Source: a bacterium (lineage in GTDB: Bacteria > Armatimonadota > Chthonomonadetes > Chthonomonadales > CAJBBX01). From it: DNA of 50,601 bases. Location of the stretch: contig JAJZOL010000061.1 in NCBI GenBank assembly GCA_021811565.1, positions 1-50,601 on the forward strand. Reading direction: 5' to 3'. Positions 41,899 to 50,601 of this stretch are shown here, one piece after another. A program made the translations under genes and the position numbers. The notes below the pieces were generated by a model. It saw only the letters and a list, made by a program, of their open reading frames with translations, was not told the origin of the DNA and searched no databases. Numbering within the stretch: position 1 is the stretch's first letter; each line of letters opens with the position of its first letter.

Positions 41899-44667
41899 CT
41901 ATTTCCGCGCGATCTCGAAGTAGAGCGTAGCTTGATCGTTTGGCCCCGCAGTGGACAGATCGACCACAAGGTGATCGCCCTGAATATGGATCGGCAACGG
42001 AGCCACTCGCTCTCCTGAAGCATCCAAACGCCACGCTTTGAACCCCTCTGGATGCATACATCGCAAAGTTACCGTGGCGGAACCAGCCCTCACAAGATAG
42101 GGCAAACGTCCCCATGTCTCCAACACCCTTTTATCCTGACCGCGAAAAAGCATATCGGTGTTCTCCACATCCGTCACATGCACCAAAAGAATGCGAGCGC
42201 TCCTGTCCAAAGGTTTGTCATCCAGCGAGGACGCCCATATAACCGCCCTTGCGCCCTCCACCTTCGCATCGAGCATTTGGGTGTGTATCGTCTCTCCGGG
42301 TCGCGCCACTCCACCGGCGGTTCGAGGGGTGTTGACTTCGAACAGCCCTTTGTTAGCTTCAAGCAGCGCCTCCCCGTTATCGCTTTCCAGTATCTGGCGG
42401 GATAGATTTGTTTGGTTGGCGGGAGGCAGGAACCCCTTTGCTCTCATCAGTTGCTCTATTTGCTGGAGGGTCTGATCCGTCACCATGATCTCGTTTTTAG
42501 CGGGTTTGGGTGGATTTTGCGTTGCGTAGACGGTGGTTCCCACGCCTGTCACCAAATCCAAACCTCCAAGTCCAGGATCCTTCAAAGGAACTGGGCGATT
42601 CATCAACTCATTGGCGGACCGCAGGAGCGTGATCTTGTGATACGCCGGTTTCATATCTTCGCGTCGATAAAGGAGAATGGCTGCTCGATCCGCAGCCTGA
42701 TTGGCGGGATCGCAAGCCGTGTCGAAATAGCCGATAGGGCCGCCTGATATCGCCGACTGTTCGCTGCTGGCGTAATCAAACCTCCACACTCCGCCCCAAT
42801 TCTGCAAGGAACCAAAGGAACCCATCAGCAACCCGCCTTCGGCTCGGTAGGGATTGGGCGCCACATAGTTGAACTCCGTCACAGTGAACGGCTTGTTCCA
42901 GAGGCGGGTCTCCACGATTCCCCCCGGGCCGGCGCCACCGGCATCCACAGCGGAACCTCCCCCGGACGATCCCTCCGACGGCAAACTCCACTGTTTTTCA
43001 AGGAAACTCGGATGATCCCAGTAGAAATGGTTATCCACGTAGTCGAACTTCATTCGATCCACCATGAACTGGGGCAACTCAGCCCATCCGTTCAAATATG
43101 TCAGAAGGGCTTTGCAGTGAAGTTCATCGCGCAGGAATGCGCTCATCCGATCCCAGGTTCGATTATGCAGCCAAGCCGCGAATACGGCGAAATCCAAGCC
43201 TTGAGGAGTGTTGTCGAAATTGGATGGCATGGGGGCGTTGAGAGTGGCTGAGGGATCATGCCACGCCTTTTGAACCGCCTCGTCACTGGCGTACCGTGTC
43301 CTTAGCCATGCATGCCACTCCCGTTCAAAGTCGGCGTGCAAGGCGCCGCGAACCGGCCCCATGTTGGCAGGCATCGTGGGTTCGTTCACCAAGCTGATGA
43401 AAGCGATAGTCGGATCGTCCCTCCACTCCAAGCCGGTGTAGGGGTTCTTATGCGTAAGCAGTTCCCGCGAAAAATCCTCCCAGTTCCTCAGCGCCTTGTT
43501 CGATACCATCACCGCCATTTTGAAGTTACTAATGTCGGAGTTATCTCCCGGTGCCTCGTCCGGTCGAATCGGTCTAGAGACGAAAAGGTCGGTGGTGACA
43601 TAGATTCCGTGCTCTTTCAACTGATACACGAGGTAATCAAGCTTGTCCATTTGGGCGGGATCGATATGAAGACTGCTGTTTGGATCGTTGGTGATTAATC
43701 CGATCTCGTAGTGGTGGATGCGAACGGCGTTGTACCCAAGCATCGCCAGCCTTTGCGCCAACTCGCGCGCCTCCGGCTTGGTGGGATAGTTCGCGGAAAA
43801 ACAGAGGTTCACCCCGTAAAATCGTTCCGGTTTATGGGGGGAGTCGGAGAATGCGAAGTGACCGTCAGGGGTGGCGATCACCCAGCCGTGTTTGCCCGCC
43901 GGTGCGTCCTCCAGGAAGGAAAAGTCCAACGCACTCCCCTTGATGATATTCATTTTCGGTTCCAACGGTATCCAATCGGCGTCTTGCTTGAGCATAAGAG
44001 GTCGCTCCTTTTGAAGGTTAAGTTCCGAGTGAAAATCCACGGTGAATTGGATGGTTTTCGGATCATCGGCTTTCCAATCGTAATTCACCGGATCGCCAGT
44101 GCTGATTCGTATTTCGAGATCGGTGGCGTTCCAGATGCGATTATCCTGAAGGAGAATCGTATTGTTCGGAGTTGTTACCGTGAGGGAATGCGTACCTTTT
44201 GTTAGGGAAAGCGAATGACGGCATGTGGCGATAGACGACTGCGCCGCCGTCACAGGCACCGTGGTTGATGTGCCGTCGGCGTCGCAATGCGCCCCTATCC
44301 AGGCGGCGATGGGAAGGATCATCGACACGTCGATGTTATTGACCTGCAGATCCTGTTGTGGCGTCATCACGTAGCGACAGACGATGGAAGTCCCCTCCTG
44401 GCGGATATCGGACTGGACTGTGATCTTAACTCCGTTCGTGGTGACAATCACCCCTCCCGCTTCGTTTTGCCGGGAGTTGGCGGAGGTGACACGTCTTTGC
44501 ACCCATCCGGGTTCAAAGATGTTGGGGCTGATCGTGGCGACAATCGCGTTGGAGTTGGCGTCCCTGAGCGTAATCTCCCCCGAGTTCGCCCAGATGCCGT
44601 TGATCGTATCCGCGCAGGCTGCGGATGCAAGCAGAAGCGACAGGAGGATTGAAAACCATTGTTTCAT
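41899..44667 (-). CDS. Large secreted clan-A glycoside hydrolase (GH5-like)
   Basis: I chose the ATG at 44667 (GGAG six bases upstream), giving 922 residues and a signal peptide ending SAACADT. An N-terminal beta-rich domain (to about 260) leads into a TIM barrel with GVNLCFSANYPTKPEARELA, GYNAVRIHHYE, the acid/base in SLVNEPTMP (E429) and the probable nucleophile in VTEFNYVAP (E598). Between them lies a Gly/Ser/Ala-rich insert (SSGGGSAVDAGGAGPGG). The C-terminus is beta-sandwich-like. Family is GH5 or a close relative, substrate unknown. It is convergent with glgP. Confidence 0.75.
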   Translation of the reverse strand: MKQWFSILLSLLLASAACADTINGIWANSGEITLRDANSNAIVATISPNIFEPGWVQRRVTSANSRQNEAGGVIVTTNGVKITVQSDIRQEGTSIVCRYVMTPQQDLQVNNIDVSMILPIAAWIGAHCDADGTSTTVPVTAAQSSIATCRHSLSLTKGTHSLTVTTPNNTILLQDNRIWNATDLEIRISTGDPVNYDWKADDPKTIQFTVDFHSELNLQKERPLMLKQDADWIPLEPKMNIIKGSALDFSFLEDAPAGKHGWVIATPDGHFAFSDSPHKPERFYGVNLCFSANYPTKPEARELAQRLAMLGYNAVRIHHYEIGLITNDPNSSLHIDPAQMDKLDYLVYQLKEHGIYVTTDLFVSRPIRPDEAPGDNSDISNFKMAVMVSNKALRNWEDFSRELLTHKNPYTGLEWRDDPTIAFISLVNEPTMPANMGPVRGALHADFEREWHAWLRTRYASDEAVQKAWHDPSATLNAPMPSNFDNTPQGLDFAVFAAWLHNRTWDRMSAFLRDELHCKALLTYLNGWAELPQFMVDRMKFDYVDNHFYWDHPSFLEKQWSLPSEGSSGGGSAVDAGGAGPGGIVETRLWNKPFTVTEFNYVAPNPYRAEGGLLMGSFGSLQNWGGVWRFDYASSEQSAISGGPIGYFDTACDPANQAADRAAILLYRREDMKPAYHKITLLRSANELMNRPVPLKDPGLGGLDLVTGVGTTVYATQNPPKPAKNEIMVTDQTLQQIEQLMRAKGFLPPANQTNLSRQILESDNGEALLEANKGLFEVNTPRTAGGVARPGETIHTQMLDAKVEGARAVIWASSLDDKPLDRSARILLVHVTDVENTDMLFRGQDKRVLETWGRLPYLVRAGSATVTLRCMHPEGFKAWRLDASGERVAPLPIHIQGDHLVVDLSTAGPNDQATLYFEIARK

Positions 44668-44943
44668 AGCTATCTCCGATTTGAAGGTTGTAGGCGCGTC
44701 CCACCGCATAATTCCTACGGTTGCATTTTATCACGAATTGGCGTTATTTGACGCAATAATGCGTTTACGGATAGTATTCATACCTTGAAAATAGGTATTA
44801 AGTCAGTAATTCCATACAAATCTCCAGGCGGATATCGCTATCGTCCGAAATGAGGAGCAGCCCAATCGGACACCGATAATACCCCCTTGGAGAAACAGGT
44901 CAATGCAATGGATCATATGGCGAATAGCAAAGGAGCGTTAGAA

Positions 44944-45906
44944 ATGAAGGCGATACGCGTACACGAGTTCGGCGAACCCGAAGTGATGAAAATTGAGGAG
45001 ATCGACACCCCGTCGCCAGGCGCGGGGGAGGTTGTGGTGAATATCATGGCGATCGGGGTGAACCCGGTGGAAACCTACATCCGCAAGGGCATCTACGGCA
45101 ACAGACCCCTGCCCTACACTCCCGGTTCCGACGCGGCGGGGATTGTGGAAGAGGTGGGGGAGAATGTCACGGAGTTCAAACGGGGGGATCGGGTGTACAC
45201 ATCGGGTTCGCTTACCGGAACCTATGCGGAAAAGTGCCTCTGCACCGAATCTGAGGTGCACCCTCTGCCCGCCACGATCAGCTTCGAACAAGGCGCGGCG
45301 TTGTACGTCCCGTTTGGAACAGCATGGCAGGCTCTCTTCGCAAGGGCGAAGGGCATGGCGGGGGAGAGCTTGCTGGTGCACGGCGCCTCCGGCGGGGTGG
45401 GTCTCGCCGCCATCCAATTCGGCAGGGCGGCGGGCATGCGAGTCATCGGCACGGCGGGTACGGAGGAGGGATTGAGGTTGGTACGGGAAAACGGAGCTCA
45501 CGTCGCCGTCAATCACACATCGCCGGATCAATACATGCAAATCCTGAAGGAGACGGAGCACAAAGGGGTGGACGTCATCCTGGAAATGCTTGCAAACGTG
45601 AATCTCTCCGATGATTTGGAGATCATCGCCCCGCACGGAAGAGTGGTTGTAATCGGCAACAGGGGCAAGGTGGAGATAGATCCGCGCCTCATGATGCGCA
45701 AGGATTCCTGCGTGATGGGCATGATGCTGGCGAACGCCACGGAAAAGGAGTTTCGGGGAATATTCGCGGGGATCGCCGCCGGATTGGAGAACGGATATCT
45801 CAATCCGATCATCGGCAAGAGATTCCCGCTCAGCGAAGCCCCCGCCGCGCACCACGCCATCATGGAGACCCGCGCGACGGGGAAGATCGTGTTGGTGAAT
45901 GAGTAA
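44944..45906 (+). CDS. NADPH:quinone oxidoreductase (zeta-crystallin type)
   Basis: I chose the ATG at 44944 because AAGGAG lies nine bases upstream (320 residues). It is a zinc-free medium-chain dehydrogenase: GroES-like domain with PYTPGSDAAGIVEEVGENV, then a Rossmann fold with LLVHGASGGVGLAAIQFGRA for NADPH. The zinc-ligand cysteines of alcohol dehydrogenases are absent. It reduces quinones or enones. It stands between two glycosidase genes without a clear functional link. Confidence 0.9.
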   Translation: MKAIRVHEFGEPEVMKIEEIDTPSPGAGEVVVNIMAIGVNPVETYIRKGIYGNRPLPYTPGSDAAGIVEEVGENVTEFKRGDRVYTSGSLTGTYAEKCLCTESEVHPLPATISFEQGAALYVPFGTAWQALFARAKGMAGESLLVHGASGGVGLAAIQFGRAAGMRVIGTAGTEEGLRLVRENGAHVAVNHTSPDQYMQILKETEHKGVDVILEMLANVNLSDDLEIIAPHGRVVVIGNRGKVEIDPRLMMRKDSCVMGMMLANATEKEFRGIFAGIAAGLENGYLNPIIGKRFPLSEAPAAHHAIMETRATGKIVLVNE

Positions 45907-46039
45907 GTGAGCAAGAGGTTAGTCCTATTCAATTGAAACGTCCGAATCGATTGTTCTGACTTATCCGATCAGTCCGACAAATTGGGTAATATATCGCTGT
46001 TCCGCCTATATCACGAAGTGGTCCAAGGGAGACTTTACA

Positions 46040-49000
46040 ATGGATTATCAAAATCAGTTCGCTTCGCCGTCTTCCGAATATCGCGGCAAGCCATTCTGGG
46101 CGTGGAACGGTCCGCTTGAGGAAGATGAGCTTCGACGTCAGATTCGTGTTTTCAAGGAGATGGGATTGGGGGGAGCCTTCATGCATTCCCGCGTGGGATT
46201 GGCGACCCCCTATCTTTCCGAGGAGTGGTTCAAACTCATTGACGCATGCGCGGATGAGGCTCGGAAACAGGATATGGAAGCGTGGTTGTACGACGAGGAT
46301 CGCTGGCCCTCCGGAGCGGCGGGCGGCTTGGTCACGAAGGATGTTCGCTATAGAATGCGGGAAGTGACTCTCACGGTGGCGAAACCCTCGGAGTATCAGC
46401 CGACGGGCGATGAAATCGGGGTTTTCTACGCGCAGATTGACGGCGCGGGGATAAAAAACGCCCGCAAGGCGGATCCCGGGGTGAAACCGGAAGAGGGGGA
46501 ATCCCTTCTGGCGTTTCATGTTCGAACCATGCCGGAATCCCGATGGTACAATGGGCAAACCTATCTGGACACCCTGTCCGATGAAGCCGTGAACGAGTTC
46601 ATCCGTGTAACCCATGAAGCCTACAAGAAAAACAGTCTATCGCAATACAACAACTCCGTTATCCCGGGCATCTTCACCGACGAACCCAACTACGGCACCC
46701 TGGGCGCTAGGCATTTTCCCAACACCATCGGATGTCCATGGACCGCAAAGCTCCCCGAGAGCTTCAAGGCACGCTACAATTACGATCTATTGGATCATCT
46801 TCCGGAACTGTTCTTCCAACCGGAGGGCGTAGCGTATTCCGCCGTGAGGCACGATTATATCGACACCCTCACCCATCTTTTCGCCACGAATTTCGGAGGG
46901 TTGATAGGAAAATGGTGCGAAGAAACCGGCATCATGTTCACCGGACACGTGCTCGCCGAAGAGAACCTCATCAGTCAAACGTCGGTTGTGGGGTCCGCGA
47001 TGCGCTTTTATGAATACATGCAGGCTCCAGGCATAGATATCCTATGCGCCGAAGGGGTCACTCGCGAAGGCGGGTCGAATCCGGAATACTCCACCGCCAA
47101 GCAGTGCGCCTCGGTGCATCATCAGTTCGGACGAAAATGGATGCTGAGCGAGCTTTACGGGTGCACGGGATGGGGCTTCACCTTCGCAGAACACAAGGCG
47201 GTGGGCGACTGGCAAGCCGCCCTCGGCGTGAACCTCCGTTGCCAGCATCTCGCGTGGTACACCATGCTGGGAGAGGCGAAGAGGGACTATCCCGCCTCAA
47301 TCTCCTTCCAGTCCCCGTGGTGGCGAAGCTACTCCATCGTGGAGGATTACTTTGCCAGAGTCGGTGTCCTGATGACCCAAGGGGAGCCTGTGCGTGATGT
47401 CGCGGTGATCCATCCGGTGGAGAGCGTATGGGGCGTGGTAACGCCTGGTGTGGGATTGGGTGGAGCCAGCGATGGAAACCGTAAGGCTCGTGAGATCAAT
47501 GAACAGTTCATGATGGTGCAGAACACCCTGTTGCAGGAGCATTTCGATTTCGATTACGTTGAGGAGGATATCCTTTCACGCCACGGAGACATCTCCGGCA
47601 AGCAACTGAAGGTAGGCGGCGCACTCTACAAAACGGTGGTGGTTCCTCCGACAATCACACTCCGAAAAAGCACCGTCGATATGCTCAATCGATTTCAATC
47701 CGCCGGAGGCTCGGTCATATTCGTGGAACCGGTTCCAACGCTGATTCAATGCGAAGCCAGCGCGGAACTCAACGGATTGATCGGAAAATCCAAGGTCATC
47801 CCATTGGATAGAGCCTCTCTCTCCGCCGCATTGAACGCTGTTCCGGATTTGGATCGGGTTTCCATCGCCACGGAGGATGGAGAGCAACATCCCGATACGA
47901 TTTACATGTTGCGAAAGGATGAGAGCGGAAGAAAGTTCCTCTTTATCGTGCATACCAAACAGGATTGCTCCACAGGGCCCCTTGTCATCACTCTGAAAGG
48001 AAACGGACAGGTTCAGGAGTGGGACGCCCTAACCGGCGAAGTCCACCTTGCGGACGCTAAATCCGAAAGCGGCACGGTGACGATTTTTGCGGAACTGCCG
48101 GGGGTGGGCAGCGCCCTGTACGTAATAGATCCCGAGCCTGATTCCAGCCTTCGGCCGAGGAAAAAGAGAAAGGAAATCCAGAGAATCATCATTCACCAGG
48201 AGAATTGGCCCATCCTGCGCAACGAACCTAACGCGTTTCCGTTGGATGTGGCCGAGTTTGCGGTGAACGAAGGCGAATGGCACGCTCCGATGGAAATCCT
48301 TAGGATCGACCGAGCGGTGCGGGACGCCGCCGGATTGCCTCATCGCAGCGGGGATATGGTTCAGCCCTGGGCTCAGACCAAGCCTCCCGCAGCGAAGCCG
48401 ATCACCGTCTCCTTAAGGTATCGGTTTAATGTGGAGGACTTGCCAACCGGTCCTTGCTATCTTGTCATGGAGACTCCGGACAATTATTTCATCTCGCTGA
48501 ACGGGCACACTTTGAAAGCGGATCAAAACGAAGGGTGGTGGATTGATAACTCGTTTGTGAAAACTCTTGTTCCGTCATCGGCGCTGCAAGAAGGGGAGAA
48601 CACTCTTGTGTTGGAAACGGAATATGCGTACAATTCCAACTTGGAGTGCCTCTATTTCACCGGAGAGTTTGGAGTTCGTATAGATCAGGATCGCATGACG
48701 ATCACCAAACTACCTGTCACACTGAAACTAGGCGATTGGACCACACAGGGTCTGCCCTGTTATACCGGCGCGGTGAGCTATGTCACCCACTTTCAACCCT
48801 CCCTTAAGGAGGGCGAACGGCTATGCATCGAGGTTCCAAACTGGAATGGAACTCTCTTGCATATCCGAGTGAACGGGTTGGAAGCGGGAAACATCGCGTG
48901 GCCGAATTACGAGCTTGATATCACGGATGCCCTCAATCCAGGACAAAATCGTGTGGAGATCGAAGTCGTCAGCGGGCGAAGAAACCTGCTTGGTCCGTCG

Positions 49001-49138
49001 CATTGCTCGATCCTCTATCCGAGATGGACCGGGCCCGGACAGTTCGTAACGCAAGGGGAGGAGTGGACGGATAAATACATGTTGCTCCCCTACGGACTCA
49101 ACGAGGCTCCTGTGCTATCGATACTCAAGGATGCGTAG
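46040..49138 (+). CDS. GH106-like glycoside hydrolase (alpha-L-rhamnosidase family)
   Basis: The 1032-residue protein opens with GKPFWAWNGPLEEDELRRQI, then LGGAFMHSRVGLATPYLSEE and EAWLYDEDRWPSGAAGG, the N-terminal signature of GH106. A barrel and accessory domains follow, including ELYGCTGWGFTFAEHKAVGDW and HLAWYTMLGEAKRDYPASIS. The last third has jelly-roll binding domains (for example RYRFNVEDLPTGPCYLVMET). There is no signal peptide, so it should act in the cytoplasm on imported rhamnosides. GGGAGA precedes the ATG. Catalytic residues cannot be placed safely by eye. Confidence 0.82.
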   Translation: MDYQNQFASPSSEYRGKPFWAWNGPLEEDELRRQIRVFKEMGLGGAFMHSRVGLATPYLSEEWFKLIDACADEARKQDMEAWLYDEDRWPSGAAGGLVTKDVRYRMREVTLTVAKPSEYQPTGDEIGVFYAQIDGAGIKNARKADPGVKPEEGESLLAFHVRTMPESRWYNGQTYLDTLSDEAVNEFIRVTHEAYKKNSLSQYNNSVIPGIFTDEPNYGTLGARHFPNTIGCPWTAKLPESFKARYNYDLLDHLPELFFQPEGVAYSAVRHDYIDTLTHLFATNFGGLIGKWCEETGIMFTGHVLAEENLISQTSVVGSAMRFYEYMQAPGIDILCAEGVTREGGSNPEYSTAKQCASVHHQFGRKWMLSELYGCTGWGFTFAEHKAVGDWQAALGVNLRCQHLAWYTMLGEAKRDYPASISFQSPWWRSYSIVEDYFARVGVLMTQGEPVRDVAVIHPVESVWGVVTPGVGLGGASDGNRKAREINEQFMMVQNTLLQEHFDFDYVEEDILSRHGDISGKQLKVGGALYKTVVVPPTITLRKSTVDMLNRFQSAGGSVIFVEPVPTLIQCEASAELNGLIGKSKVIPLDRASLSAALNAVPDLDRVSIATEDGEQHPDTIYMLRKDESGRKFLFIVHTKQDCSTGPLVITLKGNGQVQEWDALTGEVHLADAKSESGTVTIFAELPGVGSALYVIDPEPDSSLRPRKKRKEIQRIIIHQENWPILRNEPNAFPLDVAEFAVNEGEWHAPMEILRIDRAVRDAAGLPHRSGDMVQPWAQTKPPAAKPITVSLRYRFNVEDLPTGPCYLVMETPDNYFISLNGHTLKADQNEGWWIDNSFVKTLVPSSALQEGENTLVLETEYAYNSNLECLYFTGEFGVRIDQDRMTITKLPVTLKLGDWTTQGLPCYTGAVSYVTHFQPSLKEGERLCIEVPNWNGTLLHIRVNGLEAGNIAWPNYELDITDALNPGQNRVEIEVVSGRRNLLGPSHCSILYPRWTGPGQFVTQGEEWTDKYMLLPYGLNEAPVLSILKDA

Positions 49139-49151
49139 ATAACGTTGAAGT

Positions 49152-49177
49152 GAGGGGCGGAATTCCATCCGCCCCTC
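49152..49177 (+). terminator. Strong hairpin behind the GH106-like gene
   Basis: GAGGGGCGGA (49152-49161) pairs perfectly with TCCGCCCCTC (49168-49177) with a six-base loop, 13 bases after the stop. No T-run follows, so it may be a terminator of the T-less kind. Confidence 0.6.
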
Positions 49178-49454
49178 GAACATTCCCCTTTCAACTCGCT
49201 TGGAATCTCTCTCCCTGTGAGTTGCCCGCGCGCCCCCAACCTTCACTTCATTCAAATCCCTGCACACCCCCGCCGCAAACCGTCCATTCTTCGCCGAAGA
49301 GAGCGATAAAAAAATTCCAAGATTTTTTTCCACACCCCTTGACAAGAGATAAATGGTGTGAGATAATAGATGTAACATACATATAGAAATAATTAACATA
49401 TAATCGAAGTATTCCTTATCGGATATTTCAAAGATATGGAAAGGGCGTTGGAAA
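49178..49454. other. Intergenic stretch before the NifX-like gene
   Basis: No gene is seen. AT-rich DNA with poly-A and poly-T runs (49308-49330) leads into the promoter at 49339-49367, followed by an 87-base leader. GGAAAGGG upstream of the ATG may be the ribosome binding site. Confidence 0.5.
49339..49367 (+). promoter_or_regulatory. Promoter of the NifX - DUF5320 cluster
   Basis: TTGACA (49339-49344), exactly 17 bases, then GATAAT (49362-49367). It is the best consensus promoter in the window, with the -10 differing at one base. Confidence 0.8.
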
Positions 49455-49811
49455 ATGAAGATAGCGATCACATCGACAACTCAGGATCCCGACAAGCAAG
49501 TGGAACAGAGGTTCGGTAGAGCCCCCTACTTTTGCATATACGATACCGAATCCAAAAATTGGGAGTCTTTGAGCAATGAAGCCGCTGAAAACGCACATGG
49601 AGCGGGCGTGCAAACAGCTCAAACATTAACTCGCAAAGGTGTGAAAGTTGTATTGACCGGTTCATGCGGTCCAAACGCCTTTCAAACCCTGCAAGCGGCA
49701 GGCATGGATCTCTACACGGGAATTGAAGGAACGGTTTTGCATGCTTTGGAATCGTATCAGCGAGGATCTCTTGTCAAGGCCAGCCAGCCAAACGCAAAAG
49801 GCTCTCATTGA
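49455..49811 (+). CDS. NifX/NafY-type iron-molybdenum cofactor-binding protein
   Basis: The 118-residue protein is a single dinitrogenase-cofactor domain: MKIAITSTTQDPDKQVEQRF, FGRAPYFCIYDTES and VVLTGSCGPNAFQTLQAAGM. Outside nitrogen fixers these proteins are common in anaerobes beside MinD-type ATPases and DUF5320 proteins, as here, and may carry Fe-S or metal-sulfide clusters. No nif genes are nearby. It begins a small operon that continues beyond the window. Confidence 0.88.
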   Translation: MKIAITSTTQDPDKQVEQRFGRAPYFCIYDTESKNWESLSNEAAENAHGAGVQTAQTLTRKGVKVVLTGSCGPNAFQTLQAAGMDLYTGIEGTVLHALESYQRGSLVKASQPNAKGSH

Positions 49812-49858
49812 GAGTACGAAAAGAAATGCCGCATCAATGCGGCGGAAAGGAGCGCAAA

Positions 49859-50056
49859 ATGCCACGAGGTGATGGAACAGGTCCGCAAGGACAAGGACCC
49901 ATGACCGGCCGAGGATTGGGGCGTTGTTCGGGTAACAACAATCCCGCGCCTGGTTTGGGAAGAAATCAAAACCAGCAACCAGGACAAGGGCTTGGTCTGG
50001 GCAGACGACGCGGCGGAAATGGAATGGGCAACGGCAACCGCAAAGGCTCCCGCTAA
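49859..50056 (+). CDS. DUF5320-like small Gly-rich protein
   Basis: I chose the ATG at 49859 (GAAAGGAG six bases upstream, 65 residues). It begins MPRGDGTGPQGQGPMTGRGL, the DUF5320 signature, with one Cys in GRCSG, and goes on with Gly/Asn/Gln/Arg-rich sequence. Function is unknown. It lacks the C-terminal helix of the next protein, so it may be a short form. Confidence 0.8.
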   Translation: MPRGDGTGPQGQGPMTGRGLGRCSGNNNPAPGLGRNQNQQPGQGLGLGRRRGGNGMGNGNRKGSR

Positions 50057-50099
50057 GCGTTGGAACGGATTTGAAACTCGAAAGGAAAGGAGGGATATT

Positions 50100-50390
50100 A
50101 TGCCAGGATTGGATGCCACCGGCCCGCAAGGGCTAGGTCCGATGACAGGACGCGGGCTTGGGCGATGCGCCGGATACGCACCAGGATATGGCGGAGCCCT
50201 CTCCCCCATGGCCGGGGTGGGACTCGGACTCGCCCATAGACGCGGTGCGGGATGGCGCGGACGCTTCAATGCACCCGCATACACGGATGAAAAAGCGGCG
50301 TTGGAAGCACAAGCCAAAATACTGGGGGATCGTTTATCCGTCGTGAAACAACGACTGGATGAGATCAACCGCAGCCAAAAAGAAGAATAG
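50100..50390 (+). CDS. DUF5320 protein
   Basis: The ATG at 50100 follows AAGGAGG by six bases. The 96-residue protein starts MPGLDATGPQGLGPMTGRGL, nearly repeating the start of its neighbour, and also has GRCAG. A Gly/Ala-rich middle is followed by a C-terminal coiled coil (about 65-94, EKAALEAQAKILGDRLSVV). Tandem duplication is likely. DUF5320 proteins lie with NifX-like and MinD-like genes in many anaerobes; their role is unknown. Confidence 0.85.
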   Translation: MPGLDATGPQGLGPMTGRGLGRCAGYAPGYGGALSPMAGVGLGLAHRRGAGWRGRFNAPAYTDEKAALEAQAKILGDRLSVVKQRLDEINRSQKEE

Positions 50391-50401
50391 ACCCTTCATG
50401 A

Positions 50402-50436
50402 CGACGGGAGGACTGAAAATATCTCTCCTCCCGTCG
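50402..50436. other. Perfect 11-bp hairpin between DUF5320 and MinD-like genes
   Basis: CGACGGGAGGA (50402-50412) and TCCTCCCGTCG (50426-50436) pair perfectly around a 13-base loop. There is no T-run. It could lower read-through into, or protect the transcript ahead of, the ATPase gene. Confidence 0.55.
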
Positions 50437-50482
50437 ATCAATATGAATAACCCGCCTCAATACGGAAGGAAATGTTGTTGAT

Positions 50483-50601
50483 ATGCGTGTAACGATCGCA
50501 AGCGGAAAGGGAGGGACGGGGAAGACCTTTCTGAGTGCAAATTTAGCCTGCATCCTTTCACGACATGCGGCAACCCAATACATTGATTGCGATGCGCCGG
50601 A
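50483..50601 (+). CDS. MinD/Mrp-type P-loop ATPase (5' part, cut by window end)
   Basis: The visible 39 residues begin MRVTIASGKGGTGKTFLSAN, with the deviant Walker A KGGTGKT of the MinD/ParA/Mrp superfamily, and continue to YIDCDAPE. In clusters of this type the full protein usually carries an inserted ferredoxin domain and may load Fe-S clusters; whether this one does lies outside the window. The ribosome binding site (AAGGAA) is moderate. Confidence 0.85.
   Translation, partial: MRVTIASGKGGTGKTFLSANLACILSRHAATQYIDCDAP

Noticed and set aside
49992-50099. Long N-terminal extension of the second DUF5320 protein
   Set aside because: It would overlap the first DUF5320 gene, while AAGGAGG sits right before the ATG at 50100, where the family signature starts.
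1-50601. CRISPR array, prophage or restriction-modification genes
   Set aside because: No regularly spaced identical repeats, no phage structural genes and no Cas, methylase or nuclease genes are visible.

Overview
The window looks like a chromosomal segment of a diderm, probably anaerobic or facultative heterotroph with a GC content near 50 percent. An outer-membrane beta-barrel gene, a lipoprotein, FtsEX with a periplasmic M23 protein, complex I genes, a hybrid cluster protein and many glycoside hydrolases all fit this picture. The rpmE - DUF1385 - prfA - prmC order and the GH106/GH2/GH43 set would suit Armatimonadota or a neighbouring phylum. That placement is a low-confidence inference, because no rRNA or other phylogenetic marker was compared.

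Layout. 1-1.6 kb is a decayed region with relics of two transposases (IS1380-like and ISL3-like, both on the minus strand) and one copy of a dispersed palindromic repeat. 1.8-6.5 kb is a polysaccharide-utilisation group on the plus strand: a broken GH26-like gene, an intact GH43 and an intact GH2 with a Tat-type leader. 6.6-13.3 kb is a nuoIJKLMN operon on the minus strand, without nuoA-H. 13.5-15.7 kb is an Rrf2-family regulator followed by hcp, preceded by a perfect 16-bp palindrome that is probably its operator. 15.8-18.2 kb holds tRNA-Leu(UAA), a small Cys-rich protein and a LolD/MacB-type ABC ATPase gene split by an intact IS630-type element. 18.3-24.4 kb is a minus-strand run of four glycosyltransferases, a Trm112-like protein, aroQ and an M24 peptidase, preceded by a cytochrome c gene (24.5-24.9 kb). 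25-31.6 kb carries rpmE, DUF1385, prfA, prmC, a CAP-domain protein, an ABC ATPase and a CPBP protease. 31.8-35.4 kb has a TPR lipoprotein, prs with a terminator-like hairpin in its leader, an outer-membrane barrel flanked by two copies of the palindromic repeat, and an RRM protein. 35.7-38.6 kb is an ftsE-ftsX-M23 operon. 39-41.9 kb has an anti-sigma-factor antagonist and glycogen phosphorylase. 41.9-49.1 kb contains a large clan-A glycosidase, a quinone oxidoreductase and a GH106-like enzyme. 49.4-50.6 kb starts a NifX - DUF5320 - DUF5320 - MinD/Mrp ATPase cluster that runs off the window.

How the genes work together. Two blocks of secreted or cytoplasmic glycosidases plus glycogen phosphorylase point to plant or microbial glycan degradation. 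The glycosyltransferase run points to surface glycan synthesis. FtsEX and the M23 protein form a septal cell-wall hydrolase switch. Rrf2-hcp is a self-contained nitrosative/redox stress unit. The last four genes resemble the iron-sulfur or metal cofactor carrier clusters of anaerobes.

The least explained signals are the 83-89 bp nested palindromes, of which I found five in this window with further weaker candidates; the leader hairpins of prs; the insertion that divides the ABC gene inside Walker B; and the transposase stop codon that is completed by target DNA. I found no CRISPR array, prophage or unmistakable defence system.
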